A DNA stretch of 64,000 bases from Solirubrobacteraceae bacterium (GTDB lineage: Bacteria; Actinomycetota; Thermoleophilia; Solirubrobacterales; Solirubrobacteraceae): assembly GCA_025449845.1 (NCBI GenBank), contig JANWIP010000031.1, forward strand, positions 62,001-126,000, written 5' to 3'. A program made the translations under genes and the position numbers. Position 1 is the stretch's first letter, and each line of letters opens with the position of its first letter. This document shows, in pieces, positions 43,229 through 52,601 of this stretch. The notes under the pieces were generated by a model, which was not told where the DNA came from, did no database searches, and saw only the letters and a list, made by a program, of their open reading frames with translations.

Positions 43229-43993
43229 ATGCGTGGCAAGAAGACAAACAACCTGCTGATCACAATCCCGATCAGCCACTACTGCGAGAAGGCACGTTGG
43301 GCTCTGGATCGTGCCGGGGTGGAATATCACGAGCGTGCCCATGTGCAGGCGATCCATCGTTTCGCAACGCTCTCGGCAGGCGGTGGCCTGACAGCTCCCG
43401 TGTTCGTCTCCCCCACCGGCGTTCTGGCCAACTCCGCGGACATTCTTGCCTGGGCCGATGCTCAGATGCCTGACGATCTCGCGCTGTACCCCCAGGCCCC
43501 CGACGCCGCGGCCGAGGTGCGCAGGCTCGAAGCGGACTTCGACGACCGCCTCGGGCCGCATTCGCGACGCTGGATGTATCAGCAGCTGCGTGAGCGCCGC
43601 GACCTTGCGCTCCGTTACGGATGCCTGGGTATCCCGCGGTGGGAGCGAGCGACCCTGCGTTACGCCTACCCCGCGATGATCGGGACAGTCGCCCGTGTCC
43701 TCGATGTCACTCCCGCGACGGCCGCCGCATCGGAGATCGAAGTGCGATCCATCTTCGATTCCGTCGCAACGCGCTTGGCCGACGGCCGTCCCCACCTCTG
43801 CGGCGAGCGGTTCACCGCGGCTGACCTCACCTTCGCGGCGCTTGCTGCCCCGATGTTGATGCCCACCAACTACGGCGTGCCGCTGCCCACTCCAGAGGAG
43901 ATACCTCCCTACCCAGCCTCGGTCGTACGCGAGCTACGCGATCACCCGGCCGGTGCCTACGCACTCACGATGTTCGACACCGAGCGCCTGTAG
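43229..43993 (+). CDS. Glutathione S-transferase-like protein
   Basis: 254 residues from the ATG at 43229; an ATG at 43157 would add 24 residues with no GST character, and neither start has a clear ribosome-binding site. The thioredoxin-like half has ITIPISHYCEKARWALDRAG, with Ser/Cys near the expected activating residue, the cis-Pro in LTAPVFVSP, and NSADILAWAD. The helical half has the N-capping ERFTAADLTFAALAAP motif. Most actinobacteria lack glutathione, so the thiol used may differ. Confidence 0.8.
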   Translation: MRGKKTNNLLITIPISHYCEKARWALDRAGVEYHERAHVQAIHRFATLSAGGGLTAPVFVSPTGVLANSADILAWADAQMPDDLALYPQAPDAAAEVRRLEADFDDRLGPHSRRWMYQQLRERRDLALRYGCLGIPRWERATLRYAYPAMIGTVARVLDVTPATAAASEIEVRSIFDSVATRLADGRPHLCGERFTAADLTFAALAAPMLMPTNYGVPLPTPEEIPPYPASVVRELRDHPAGAYALTMFDTERL

Positions 43994-44001
43994 CGTTAGC
44001 A

Positions 44002-45597
44002 ATGGTGACCCGCCCCGCTCTGCCCGTCCTGGTGTTCGTGCTGCTGCTGGCAGTGTGGCTCTTATGGCTTCCCCCCAGCCCCGACCTGGCGGCACAGGTC
44101 TATCGCGTACACCTCTTCAGCGTCGACGGGTTCTCGCTGTGGGACAACAATTGGTACGGCGGGCACTACCTGCTTGGCTACAGCCTGCTTTTCCCGCCGC
44201 TGGCGGCGTTCTTGGGTCTGCACCTGTTGGGCGCGATCGCAGCGATAGCTTCGACCTTGATCTTTGGGCGGCTGGCACGCATGCGTTTCGGGTCACGCTG
44301 GGCCGCGGCTACCGCGCTGTTCGCGGTAGGTGCTGTGGGCGATCTGTACATCGGACGCATCACTTTCGCCTTGGGCGTCAGCTTTGGACTGGGTGCGGTG
44401 CTTGCCACAGCCGAAGACCGACGCTGGATAGCACCATCCCTCTCACTTCTGTGCGCCGCGGCCAGCCCAGTGGCCGGGTTGTTCCTTGGGCTGGCGGCAG
44501 CGGCAGATCTGCTCACAAATCGAGCCCTTGCGCGCGCGGCGGCACTCGCCGTTCCGGCGCTCGCGCTGATCCTGGTCCTGGCAGTGCTTTTCCCCGAAGG
44601 CGGAGAAGAGACCTTCGCGTTCTCTTCGCTGCTGGCCGCTGGCGGCCTATCAGCGCTGGTCATGCTGCTGCTGCCTCCCAGCGAGCGCCTGCTGCGCAAC
44701 GGCCTCGCGCTTTACCTGCTGGCGCTTGCGCTCGCTTATCTGGTGTCCTCGCCGATGGGCAGCAACGCCGTGCGTCTGGGCGTGCTGTTCACCCCGGCCA
44801 TCCTGATGGGAAGCGTGGGCGTCGAGGACCTGCGCCGTGCTCCCGAGCGCCTCGCGCGGTGGATCTCGCGCCGCACGCCGCGTGTGCATTCGGGCAGGCT
44901 TTCTCACGGCACGGCTCGCCTGGCACTGGCAGTGCTTTGCCTTGGACTCCTTGTGTGGCAGCTCGATGGGCCGGTCACCCAGTCCGTGCAAGCTTCGACC
45001 GACCCATCCACCCATCTCTCCTACTATCAGCCCGCGATCGCCTATCTCGACGCGCACAGCGAGGGTGAGCCGCTGCGCATCGAGGTGCCTTTCACCCAAT
45101 CGCACTGGGACGCCACAATTCTTGGCCAGCGTTTCGGGCTGGCACGGGGATGGGATCGACAGCTCGATACTCGCTACGACAGCATCTTTTATGAACCTCA
45201 GCTGACGGCAGGCGCCTATCGCACATGGTTGCTGCAGACCGGCGCGCGCTTCGTGGCCCTCTCCGATGCCCCCCTGGATTTCTCAAGTCGCCAAGAGGCC
45301 ACATTGATCCGCGGCGGCCTCCCCTTCCTGCACCTGGTGTTCACCTCTGCGCATTGGCATATCTATGCCGTGCAGGGCGCGCTTCCGCTGATGCAGGGGC
45401 CGGGACGACTGAGCGCCATCGAGCCCACCGGCTTCACGCTGTTCGCCGCAACACGTGGCAGCTTCCTCGTGCGCATTCATTACACCCCCTACTGGTACAT
45501 CACTTCAGGCGGCGGCAGCATCAGCGAAGCCCCGGGAGGCTGGACCCGCATCATCAGCGAACATCCAGGCGCCCTGACGATCGCTGCCCAGCTGTGA
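44002..45597 (+). CDS. Polytopic membrane protein, unknown
   Basis: 531 residues. About nine to ten hydrophobic segments lie between residues 5 and 325, starting with PVLVFVLLLAVWLLWLP. The first external loop (SVDGFSLWDNNWYGGHYLLG) contains an acidic residue near the membrane, as in GT-C glycosyltransferases and related integral proteins. A soluble C-terminal domain of about 190 residues follows, rich in aromatic residues. It lies 8 bp after the GST gene. I do not assign a function; a membrane-embedded glycosyltransferase relative is one option. Confidence 0.65.
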   Translation: MVTRPALPVLVFVLLLAVWLLWLPPSPDLAAQVYRVHLFSVDGFSLWDNNWYGGHYLLGYSLLFPPLAAFLGLHLLGAIAAIASTLIFGRLARMRFGSRWAAATALFAVGAVGDLYIGRITFALGVSFGLGAVLATAEDRRWIAPSLSLLCAAASPVAGLFLGLAAAADLLTNRALARAAALAVPALALILVLAVLFPEGGEETFAFSSLLAAGGLSALVMLLLPPSERLLRNGLALYLLALALAYLVSSPMGSNAVRLGVLFTPAILMGSVGVEDLRRAPERLARWISRRTPRVHSGRLSHGTARLALAVLCLGLLVWQLDGPVTQSVQASTDPSTHLSYYQPAIAYLDAHSEGEPLRIEVPFTQSHWDATILGQRFGLARGWDRQLDTRYDSIFYEPQLTAGAYRTWLLQTGARFVALSDAPLDFSSRQEATLIRGGLPFLHLVFTSAHWHIYAVQGALPLMQGPGRLSAIEPTGFTLFAATRGSFLVRIHYTPYWYITSGGGSISEAPGGWTRIISEHPGALTIAAQL

Positions 45598-45645
45598 TCG
45601 CCTAGCCCGTCTGTATCCGCCGCGCCCGGCGCCATGCTGTGCGCA

Positions 45646-46335
45646 ATGTCCACCGCCGGCCCACCGCAATCGGCACAGCATCGCTATGGCCTGGTCCTTC
45701 TGCTCACGATCATCTCTGTGGTGGACGTCATCGTGGCACCCGACACGCCCACGAGTCGCGGCATCGGCGTGCTGCTGCAGGGCACCATGCTGCTCGTCGT
45801 CATCGCCACCTCCCGCGATAGCGCGGCCGTACGACGCATCAGAGTGATCCTCGCGTCTGGGGTGCTACTTGGGTTGGCACTGGGGGTGACGTTCTCGATC
45901 ATCACTCCCAAGGTGGGCTCAACCATTGTCGGGCTCGCCATCGTCGCCGTGCTCATCGTGCTCGTGCGCGGCGTCGGGCGACTGGTGCGCGAGCAGGGCG
46001 TGACGCTGCAGGCAGTCGCCGGCTCGCTGGCCATCTACCTGCTCGTGGGCCTCACCTTCGCGCTGCTGATCGGCTTCATCGCCTATCTGTCTCCCCCCTA
46101 TTTCGCGCAGGGCGGCAAGGAATCGTTGAGCGGGCAGACCTACTTCAGCTTCACCACGCTGACCACCACCGGCTACGGCGACCTGACACCGATCACGCGC
46201 GTCGGACACGCGCTTGCCGTGCTGGAGATGCTCATCGGACAGATCTATCTCGTCACCATCATCGGGCTGCTGGTGGGCAATCTCACCCATCGTGGCTCAT
46301 CCTCGTCGCGTCCTGACAACGCCTCCAACGCTTGA
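45646..46335 (+). CDS. Ion channel protein with K+ selectivity filter
   Basis: 229 residues from the ATG at 45646 (an ATG at 45634 is also possible). Four hydrophobic segments are followed by a classic pore module: helix LAIYLLVGLTFALLIGFIAY, pore helix SGQTYFSFTTLT, filter TTTGYGDLTP and inner helix AVLEMLIGQIYLVTIIGLLV. The filter predicts potassium selectivity. No RCK or cyclic-nucleotide domain is attached. Confidence 0.88.
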   Translation: MSTAGPPQSAQHRYGLVLLLTIISVVDVIVAPDTPTSRGIGVLLQGTMLLVVIATSRDSAAVRRIRVILASGVLLGLALGVTFSIITPKVGSTIVGLAIVAVLIVLVRGVGRLVREQGVTLQAVAGSLAIYLLVGLTFALLIGFIAYLSPPYFAQGGKESLSGQTYFSFTTLTTTGYGDLTPITRVGHALAVLEMLIGQIYLVTIIGLLVGNLTHRGSSSSRPDNASNA

Positions 46336-46366
46336 GATTCAGTGGCTATCTGCCGACTATCGGGAT

Positions 46367-48421
46367 ATGCGCCGAGGGCTGCCACGCCTGAGCCTGACTC
46401 AACAGGTCGCTTTGCTGAGCCTGATTCCGATCCTTGCCCTGGGGTTTGTCCTCGCGCGGGTACTGCAGGCGCAGATCGTTACGCGCGCGGTTGCTGACGC
46501 AAGCCAGTCCGCGCAGCTGCTGGCCCGCATCGGCATTCAGCCCCAGCTCACCCCCGCCGACCTGCGCAACGGTCTTTCGCCGGCGGAGGTGCGGGCCATG
46601 GACCAGCAACTCAGCGCACGCTCGGCGACAAGGGACCTGGCGCGCATCAAGATCTGGAACACGCGCCACGAGGTCATCTACTCCGACGACCATCCTCTGA
46701 TCGGGCATGTCGTCGCGCCGAGCGACGATTTGCTCAAGGCCCTCGCCGGACGACCCAACAGCGGCGAGGTCGTGACGCCCAGCCCACACGGCGACACCGC
46801 CAGCGAGGTCGGCCTCGGCCAACTCGTCGAGGTGTATGTGCCGTTGCGCTTCATCCCCACCGGCCCGCCCGCGGGTGTCTTTGAGATCTACCTCAGCTAC
46901 CGTCCGCTCGCCACGGCGATCGCACGCGACAAGCGCACGATCGCCCTGCTCGTCTTCTGCGGCCTTGCCCTGCTGTGGGCGATTCTCTTTCGCATCGTCG
47001 CCGGAGCCTCCCGCACGCTGCGTCGCCAGGCGCGTGAGAACAGCCGCCTCGCCCGCTACGACAGCCTCACGGGTCTGCCCAACCGTACGCTGTTCCTGGA
47101 GCAGGCCTCTGCCGCGCTGCGCCGCGAATGCTCACGCGGGCAGGCAGTGGCGGTCCTGCTGCTCGATCTCGATGGCTTCAAAGAGATCAATGACACGCTC
47201 GGCCACGCCACCGGCGACATCGTGCTGCGCGAGGTCGGCAGCCGCCTGCGCGCCCGCGTCGGCGAGCAGGCTCTGCTGGCTCGTCTGGCGGGGGATGAGT
47301 ACGCCCTGCTGCATCCGTGTCCTCCCGGTGCTCACGGTATATCCGAGGCACAGACCCTGGCCGGCGGAGTGCAGTCGGCGCTTGAGAGTCCCATCGAGCT
47401 GGACGGGGTGGCACTCAACGTCGACGCCAGCATCGGCCTCGCGCTGGCGCCTCACCACGCCGAGGACCTCGACACACTCATGCGGCGAGCCGACGTGGCA
47501 CTTGACCGCGCCAAGTCCAACCGCAGCCGCCTGGAGGTGTACTCCCCCGAGCACGACCACTTCGATACCGCCCGGCTTACGCTGCTGGGCCAGGTTCGCC
47601 CTGCCCTTGAGCGGGGCGAGTTCATCCTGCACTACCAGCCTCAGGCTGACATGCGCACTGGGCGCATCACCGGCGTGGAGGCGCTGCTGCGCTGGCTTCA
47701 TCCCGAGCGGGGCCTGATCCCTCCGCTTCAGTTCATCCCTCTGATCGAGCAGACAGCGCTGGTCGGCCCGATAACGATGCACGTAATCGACCGTGCGCTT
47801 GAGCAACTCGCGCGCTGGCGCGATCACGGTATGCACCTCTCGATGTCGGTCAACCTATCGGCGCGTAATTTGTTGGACCCCGAACTACCCCGCCGCATCT
47901 CCTCGCTGCTCGGTCGTCACGCTGTCCCCGCGCATCGCCTCACGGTCGAGGTCACCGAGGGGGCCACCATGGCCGACCCCGAGCAGGCAGTGAACGTGCT
48001 GGTGCAGTTGCGCGCACTGGGCGTAAGCGTCTCGATCGACGACTTCGGCTCCGGTCATGCCTCGATGGCCTATCTGACAACGTTGCCCGCCAGCGAGCTG
48101 AAGATCGACCGTTCGTTCGTCACGGGTATGTGCCAGAGCCCGCGTGAGGAGGCGATTGTGCGCTCCACCGTCGATCTCGCCGGCCACCTCAATCTGCATG
48201 TGGTCGCAGAGGGCATCGAGACACCCGAGGTGTGGAAGCGTCTGGCCGAGTTGGGCTGCGAAACCGCGCAGGGCTATCTGCTCTCCCCGCCCTTGCCCCC
48301 AGAGGAGTTCACCGCCTGGTTGCGAGATCGGGGAGAGCAGCAGGCCTCTCAGGAGTTGTCCACCTTGCTGCCGCTTGGCTTGAGCACATACCACGAGGAC
48401 CCAAAGCCGACCACTCCCTGA
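46367..48421 (+). CDS. Membrane GGDEF-EAL cyclic-di-GMP protein
   Basis: 684 residues from the ATG at 46367. Two membrane helices (VALLSLIPILALGFVLARVL near 15-35 and TIALLVFCGLALLWAILF near 190-208) flank an extracellular sensor domain. The GGDEF domain follows (DSLTGLPNRTLFLEQ), with AGDEY at the active-site turn. The EAL domain keeps VEALLRW, NLSARNLLD, EVTEGA, IDDFGSGHAS, KIDRSFV and AEGIE, so phosphodiesterase activity looks intact while cyclase activity is less sure. The last 73 bp overlap the convergent lipoprotein gene. Confidence 0.9.
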   Translation: MRRGLPRLSLTQQVALLSLIPILALGFVLARVLQAQIVTRAVADASQSAQLLARIGIQPQLTPADLRNGLSPAEVRAMDQQLSARSATRDLARIKIWNTRHEVIYSDDHPLIGHVVAPSDDLLKALAGRPNSGEVVTPSPHGDTASEVGLGQLVEVYVPLRFIPTGPPAGVFEIYLSYRPLATAIARDKRTIALLVFCGLALLWAILFRIVAGASRTLRRQARENSRLARYDSLTGLPNRTLFLEQASAALRRECSRGQAVAVLLLDLDGFKEINDTLGHATGDIVLREVGSRLRARVGEQALLARLAGDEYALLHPCPPGAHGISEAQTLAGGVQSALESPIELDGVALNVDASIGLALAPHHAEDLDTLMRRADVALDRAKSNRSRLEVYSPEHDHFDTARLTLLGQVRPALERGEFILHYQPQADMRTGRITGVEALLRWLHPERGLIPPLQFIPLIEQTALVGPITMHVIDRALEQLARWRDHGMHLSMSVNLSARNLLDPELPRRISSLLGRHAVPAHRLTVEVTEGATMADPEQAVNVLVQLRALGVSVSIDDFGSGHASMAYLTTLPASELKIDRSFVTGMCQSPREEAIVRSTVDLAGHLNLHVVAEGIETPEVWKRLAELGCETAQGYLLSPPLPPEEFTAWLRDRGEQQASQELSTLLPLGLSTYHEDPKPTTP

Positions 48422-48927
48422 CCGTAGGCGTCGCCAGAGTCACCGTCGTGTGCGAAGAAGTACAGCGGGTGGCCCTTGTAGGTCACCTGCTTGGTCCCGT
48501 CGGGCCGCGTGATGGTGCCTAGGTCTCCTGCAACTGCCGCGCCGCCGGTGCTGACAGCGGCGGTAGTCGTGACCGGCGGCCAGACATGCGCGCAGGCCCC
48601 CGTGCAGGTGGAGTTTCCGCCCTTGTCGCCTTCGAACATGTAAATGGTCAGGTGCTTGCCCCCGGCGGCCAGGATCGTGCCGAGCTTGCCCTGCTTGGTG
48701 CTGACCACAACGGCAGTGCCAGCAGCACCACTGGTCGCGGGCGCGGCGCTTGTGCTCGCCGCCGTCGACGCCGCGGCGCTCTGCGTGGCCGTTGTACTGG
48801 CTGGCGCGCCATAGGCGCCCGCGTTACTCGTGCTGCTGGTGCTGCTACTACTGCTGCTGCCGCACCCAGCGGCTGCGATCGCGACGACGGTCAGAGCCGC
48901 TGCCGCGCAAAGGGAAGGGTGTTTCAC
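48349..48927 (-). CDS. Lipoprotein with PF03640-type repeats
   Basis: 192 residues from the GTG at 48927, supported by AGGAGG five bases upstream. A lipoprotein signal ends in AAAGC, then a long Ser/Thr/Ala linker. The C-terminal ~110 residues have two repeats of the COG4315 type (LTIYMFEGDKGGNSTCTGAC with WPPV; then VTYKGHPLYFFAHDGDSGDA). These secreted domains are widespread with no firm function. It is divergent from an ECF sigma factor and convergent, overlapping, with the GGDEF-EAL gene. Confidence 0.85.
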   Translation of the reverse strand: MKHPSLCAAAALTVVAIAAAGCGSSSSSSTSSTSNAGAYGAPASTTATQSAAASTAASTSAAPATSGAAGTAVVVSTKQGKLGTILAAGGKHLTIYMFEGDKGGNSTCTGACAHVWPPVTTTAAVSTGGAAVAGDLGTITRPDGTKQVTYKGHPLYFFAHDGDSGDAYGQGVVGFGSSWYVLKPSGSKVDNS

Positions 48928-48985
48928 CGGACCTCCTGGAAGTCGAATTGGCGCTGCGTTCAACAGTGCAGACTCCCTCGCGTCC

Positions 48986-49014
48986 GGAACCTTTCAGAGG
49001 CCGCTAGAGTCGTT
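48986..49014 (+). promoter_or_regulatory. Possible ECF-type promoter before the sigma gene
   Basis: GGAACC (48986-48991), the common ECF -35, is followed after 17 bp by GTCGTT (49009-49014). It lies 33 bp before the sigma factor start, suggesting self-activation. Confidence 0.4.
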
Positions 49015-49046
49015 GCACAGATGCGCCCCTCCCACGCGCCCCACTG

Positions 49047-49628
49047 ATGGCGCGGCTTGACCCACAGTCGCTGCCCCAGCACGTCGATCGCCTCTACCGG
49101 GCGGCATGGGCGCTGTGCGGCTCACCCCACGATGCCGAGGACCTGGTGCAGGAGACCTTTGCGCGCGTGCTCGCGCGCCCTCGCTTCCTGCACGGACAGG
49201 ATGAGCTGGCCTATCTCATGCGGGTCCTGCGCAACACCTTCCTCACCCAGCGCCGCACTGCGGGACGCCGTCCGCAGAACGCACAGATCACGCTTGATGA
49301 CGTCGAATTCGCCGACCCGCGCACAGGCGAGCGCCCCGAGCAGGCCTTGCAGGCCCAGGAGGTGTTCGGGGCGATCTCGACGCTGCCTGATAACTATCGC
49401 CTTGCGCTGGTCGCAGTCGACGTCGTCGGCCTCTCCTATCGTGAGGCCGCACGCGCCCTTGGTACCCGCGAGGCTACTATCGCCACGCGCGTCTTTCGCG
49501 GCCGCGAGCGGGTGGCACGAGAGATGAGCGGCGAGCCCGCCGCCCAGCCTGATCGGGACGGAACCCCAGCGGACGGAACCCCATCTAGTCCGCGGGAAGC
49601 TTCAGGGCCGCAGGGGAGTCTTGCGTAA
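49047..49628 (+). CDS. ECF RNA polymerase sigma factor
   Basis: 193 residues. Region 2 has HVDRLYRAAWALCGSPHDAEDLVQETFARV; region 4 has AISTLPDNYRLALVAVDVVG, then YREAARALGTREATIATRVFRGRERV. No region 1 or 3, as expected for ECF factors. The C-terminal 30 residues are disordered. The following gene encodes a single-pass membrane protein that is a candidate anti-sigma factor. Confidence 0.93.
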   Translation: MARLDPQSLPQHVDRLYRAAWALCGSPHDAEDLVQETFARVLARPRFLHGQDELAYLMRVLRNTFLTQRRTAGRRPQNAQITLDDVEFADPRTGERPEQALQAQEVFGAISTLPDNYRLALVAVDVVGLSYREAARALGTREATIATRVFRGRERVAREMSGEPAAQPDRDGTPADGTPSSPREASGPQGSLA

Positions 49629-49638
49629 TGGAAACGAC

Positions 49639-50364
49639 ATGAAGAACGAGTCCACAGACACCGAGCACCAGCACGGCACAGCCGCGTTGGTGCGCTCGAT
49701 CGACGTCAGCGCGCCCGCTTCCCTGCACGACTCGGTTCGTGAAATGACAGAGGCTGCTGGCGGCCAGCGTTCACGAGCCCGCCCGTCAGCGCTCCGCCCT
49801 CGCCCCTCGGCGTTCCGAACTCGCTCCTCGGCATTCCGAACTCGTCCCTCGGCGCTCCTCGTGGGAGCCCTTGCCAGCGCCGCCGGCTTTATCGCGGCCC
49901 TGATCCTCCTGCTGGGCTCAGGCGGGCCGACCGCTCCCACGGTGCTCCAGGCCTCCACGCTGGGCCTGCGTCCGGCCACCACCAGCGCCCCCGAGGAGAA
50001 CCCCCACGCCCCGGGCCAGCTGGCGATCTCAACCGAAGGCATCGCCTACCCGTACTGGAACCGCCGCTTTGGCTGGCAGACGGCCGGCGTGCGCTCCGAC
50101 AAGCTCGCTGGGCATATGGTCACGACGGTCTTCTACGCCAACGCCTCAGGACAGCGGATCGGCTACTCGATCGTTGACGGCCACCCGCTGGCGACGCCCA
50201 CCGAAGGGCGCGCCGCGATCTGGCATGGCACGCGCTTTGACGTGCTGCACCCCAGCGGCTCCACGGTGGTCACGTGGCGTCGTGACGGCCACACGTGCAT
50301 ACTGGTCGGCTCCAAGGTCAGCGCCAAGACGCTGCTGACCCTTGCCAACTGGCAAGCCACCTGA
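49639..50364 (+). CDS. Single-pass membrane protein, candidate anti-sigma factor
   Basis: 241 residues from the ATG at 49639, 10 bp after the sigma gene. A short cytoplasmic N-terminus (HQHGTAALVRSIDVSAPASL) is followed by four 7-residue repeats of the R-P-S-A-F-R-T type just before the membrane helix (ALLVGALASAAGFIAALILLL). The external domain holds YPYWNRRFGWQTAGVRSD and a Cys-containing HTCILVG strand. No zinc-binding HxxxCxxC is seen, so it is not a classical ZAS anti-sigma; the role rests on position and topology. Confidence 0.65.
   Translation: MKNESTDTEHQHGTAALVRSIDVSAPASLHDSVREMTEAAGGQRSRARPSALRPRPSAFRTRSSAFRTRPSALLVGALASAAGFIAALILLLGSGGPTAPTVLQASTLGLRPATTSAPEENPHAPGQLAISTEGIAYPYWNRRFGWQTAGVRSDKLAGHMVTTVFYANASGQRIGYSIVDGHPLATPTEGRAAIWHGTRFDVLHPSGSTVVTWRRDGHTCILVGSKVSAKTLLTLANWQAT
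49780..49863 (+). repeat. Four 21-bp tandem repeats in the anti-sigma-like gene
   Basis: Units at 49780, 49801, 49822 and 49843 encode RPSALRP, RPSAFRT, RSSAFRT and RPSALLV. The two middle units differ at two bases only. The repeat lies just before the membrane helix. Confidence 0.85.
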
Positions 50365-50383
50365 GCCACCACCACCCACGCAC

Positions 50384-51370
50384 GTGAAAGCAATCCAGAT
50401 CGTCGACCTCTCCGGTCCCGAGAGCGCGCTGAGCCTCGCGGACGTAGCTGAGCCCGACCCCGCACACCCGCTCACCCCCGGCGAGGGAGTAACGATCGAA
50501 GTGCACGCCGCGGGCGTGTCCTTTCCCGAGCTTCTGCAGACCCGCGGCCAGTATCAGCTCAAGCCGCCGCTGCCTTTCATCCCTGGCAGCGAGGTTGGCG
50601 GCATCGTGCGCAGCGCACCCGCCACAGCCGGCGTAAAAGTGGGAGACCGCGTTGCCGCCTTCTGCGGCCTGGGCGGCTTCGCCGAGACCGCCGTGGCGCC
50701 GGAGTTCTTCACCTTCCCGCTCCCCGCTGCCCTTGACTTCGCGCAGGGCGCGGGATTGATCCTCAACTACCACACCGCCTACTTCGCATTGGCCATGCGC
50801 GGGCGCCTGAAGGAGGGCGAGACCGTCCTCGTCCACGGCGCCGCCGGGGGCGTTGGCACTGCCGCCTTGCAGGTCGCCAGGGGCCTGGGAGCTAAGACGA
50901 TCGCGGTGGTCTCAAGCGATGAGAAGGAGCGCATCGCCAAGCAGGCCGGTGCCGAGCACGTCGTGCGCTCGGACGGCCCTTGGAAGGACGAGGCCAAAGA
51001 GATCTCGGGCGGTGGCGTAGATGTCGTGCTCGACCCCGTCGGCGGCGATCGCTTTACCGACAGCCTGCGCTCTCTGCGTGAAAACGGCCGCGTGATCGTC
51101 GTGGGCTTCACCGGCGGCTCGATCCCTGAAGTCAAGGTCAATCGTCTGCTTCTCAACAACACCGAGATCGTCGGTGCCGGCTGGGGTCATTGGGCCATGA
51201 CCCATCCCGACGCCTGCCGTGAGATCGGCGCCATGCTGCATGGCATGATCGAAGCGGGCTTTGTGCGTCCGATTGTCGGTCAGCGCTTCCCACTTGAGAG
51301 GGCCAGCGAGGCATTGCAGTTGCTCGAACGCCGAGAGGCCGTTGGCAAGGTCGTACTGGACGTGCGCTGA
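50384..51370 (+). CDS. Quinone oxidoreductase-like MDR-family enzyme
   Basis: 328 residues from the GTG at 50384; the ORF extends upstream to 50342 but the added part overlaps the preceding gene. Zinc-free medium-chain reductase features: AAGVSFPELLQTRGQYQ, PFIPGSEVGGIV, the VLVHGAAGGVGTAALQVA dinucleotide site and VVLDPVGGDRF. Likely NADPH-dependent. It precedes an acyl-CoA dehydrogenase by 7 bp, so both may act in one fatty-acid or terpenoid degradation route. Confidence 0.9.
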   Translation: MKAIQIVDLSGPESALSLADVAEPDPAHPLTPGEGVTIEVHAAGVSFPELLQTRGQYQLKPPLPFIPGSEVGGIVRSAPATAGVKVGDRVAAFCGLGGFAETAVAPEFFTFPLPAALDFAQGAGLILNYHTAYFALAMRGRLKEGETVLVHGAAGGVGTAALQVARGLGAKTIAVVSSDEKERIAKQAGAEHVVRSDGPWKDEAKEISGGGVDVVLDPVGGDRFTDSLRSLRENGRVIVVGFTGGSIPEVKVNRLLLNNTEIVGAGWGHWAMTHPDACREIGAMLHGMIEAGFVRPIVGQRFPLERASEALQLLERREAVGKVVLDVR

Positions 51371-51377
51371 GCCAGCA

Positions 51378-52598
51378 ATGGACTTCGCCCCCTCACCACG
51401 TGCACGTGAGCTCCTGGAGCGCGTCGAAGCCTTCATTGCGCAGGAGATCGCACCGCGGGAGGAGGCCCACCATCGCCAGCAGCTCGCTCTCCAGGACCCC
51501 TGGGTGACCTCGCCGCTGATCGAGGAGATCAAGGCAAAGGCGAAGGCACAGGGTCTTTGGAATCTGTTCCTTCCAGGCTTGGAGCACGGCGCGGGTCTCG
51601 CCAACGTCGAGTACGCCCCGCTTGCAGAGCGCATGGGTCGCTCACTGATTGCTAGCGAGTGTTTCAACTGCAACGCCCCCGATACGGGCAACATGGAGGT
51701 GCTGCTGCATTTCGGCTCTACCGAGCAGCGTGAGCGTTGGCTGACACCCTTGCTGGCCGGTGAGATCCGCTCGGCCTTCTGCATGACCGAGCCCGAGGTG
51801 GCCTCCTCCGACGCGACCAATATGCAGGCCACCGCCACGCTCGATGGCGAGGAAGTTGTGCTCAACGGGCGCAAGTGGTGGAGCACCGGTGTAGGTCACC
51901 CCAACTGCAAGGTGGGCATCTTCATGGGCCTCACCGATCCTCAGGCCGATCGCTACCACCAGCACTCGATGGTGCTCGTGCCGCTGGATAGCCCGGGCGT
52001 GAAGGTCGAGCGAATGCTCTCCACGATGGGCTTCCTCGATGCCCCTGGAGGGCACGGTGATGTGAGCTTCACCGACGTGCGCCTACCCGCGAGCGCCATC
52101 ATCGGCGGTCCCGGTGAGGCCTTCACGATCGCCCAGGCCCGTCTTGGCCCGGGGCGCATCCACCACTGCATGCGCCTCATCGGGTTGGCTGAGCTGGCGC
52201 TGGAACTGGCCTGTCGGCGCGCTACCGAACGCACGGCGTTCGGCAAGCCGCTGGCCAACCTAGGCGGCAACCGTGAACGTATCGCCGACGCGCGTATCGC
52301 CATCGACCAGGCGCGCCTACACGTGCTGCACGCAGCCTGGCTGATCGATCAGCAGTCGCCCGCGGCGCTGGGGGCGGTATCGCAGATCAAGGTCGCCGTC
52401 CCCAACATGGCCCAGCGCGTCGTGGACATGGCCATGCAGCTACATGGGGGTGCCGGTCTCAGCAACGACTTCCCCCTCGGCGCCGCCTGGCTCATCGCGC
52501 GCGCCCTGCGCCTTGCCGACGGACCTGACGAGGTGCACCGCGGCGTTGTAGCGCGGCTGGAGCTGGCGCGCTACGGCCAGGGAAAATGGGCCGGCTGA
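51378..52598 (+). CDS. Acyl-CoA dehydrogenase
   Basis: 406 residues from the ATG at 51378. FAD-binding signatures AFCMTEPEVASSDATN and GRKWWSTGVGHPNC, the GPGRIHHCMRLIGLAELALEL helix start, RTAFGKPLANLGGNRE, and MQLHGGAGLSNDFPL are all present. This profile resembles the ACAD10/11-like branch acting on longer or branched acyl-CoAs. It is convergent with the M48 protease gene, 3 bp apart. Confidence 0.93.
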   Translation: MDFAPSPRARELLERVEAFIAQEIAPREEAHHRQQLALQDPWVTSPLIEEIKAKAKAQGLWNLFLPGLEHGAGLANVEYAPLAERMGRSLIASECFNCNAPDTGNMEVLLHFGSTEQRERWLTPLLAGEIRSAFCMTEPEVASSDATNMQATATLDGEEVVLNGRKWWSTGVGHPNCKVGIFMGLTDPQADRYHQHSMVLVPLDSPGVKVERMLSTMGFLDAPGGHGDVSFTDVRLPASAIIGGPGEAFTIAQARLGPGRIHHCMRLIGLAELALELACRRATERTAFGKPLANLGGNRERIADARIAIDQARLHVLHAAWLIDQQSPAALGAVSQIKVAVPNMAQRVVDMAMQLHGGAGLSNDFPLGAAWLIARALRLADGPDEVHRGVVARLELARYGQGKWAG

Positions 52599-52601
52599 GG
52601 C

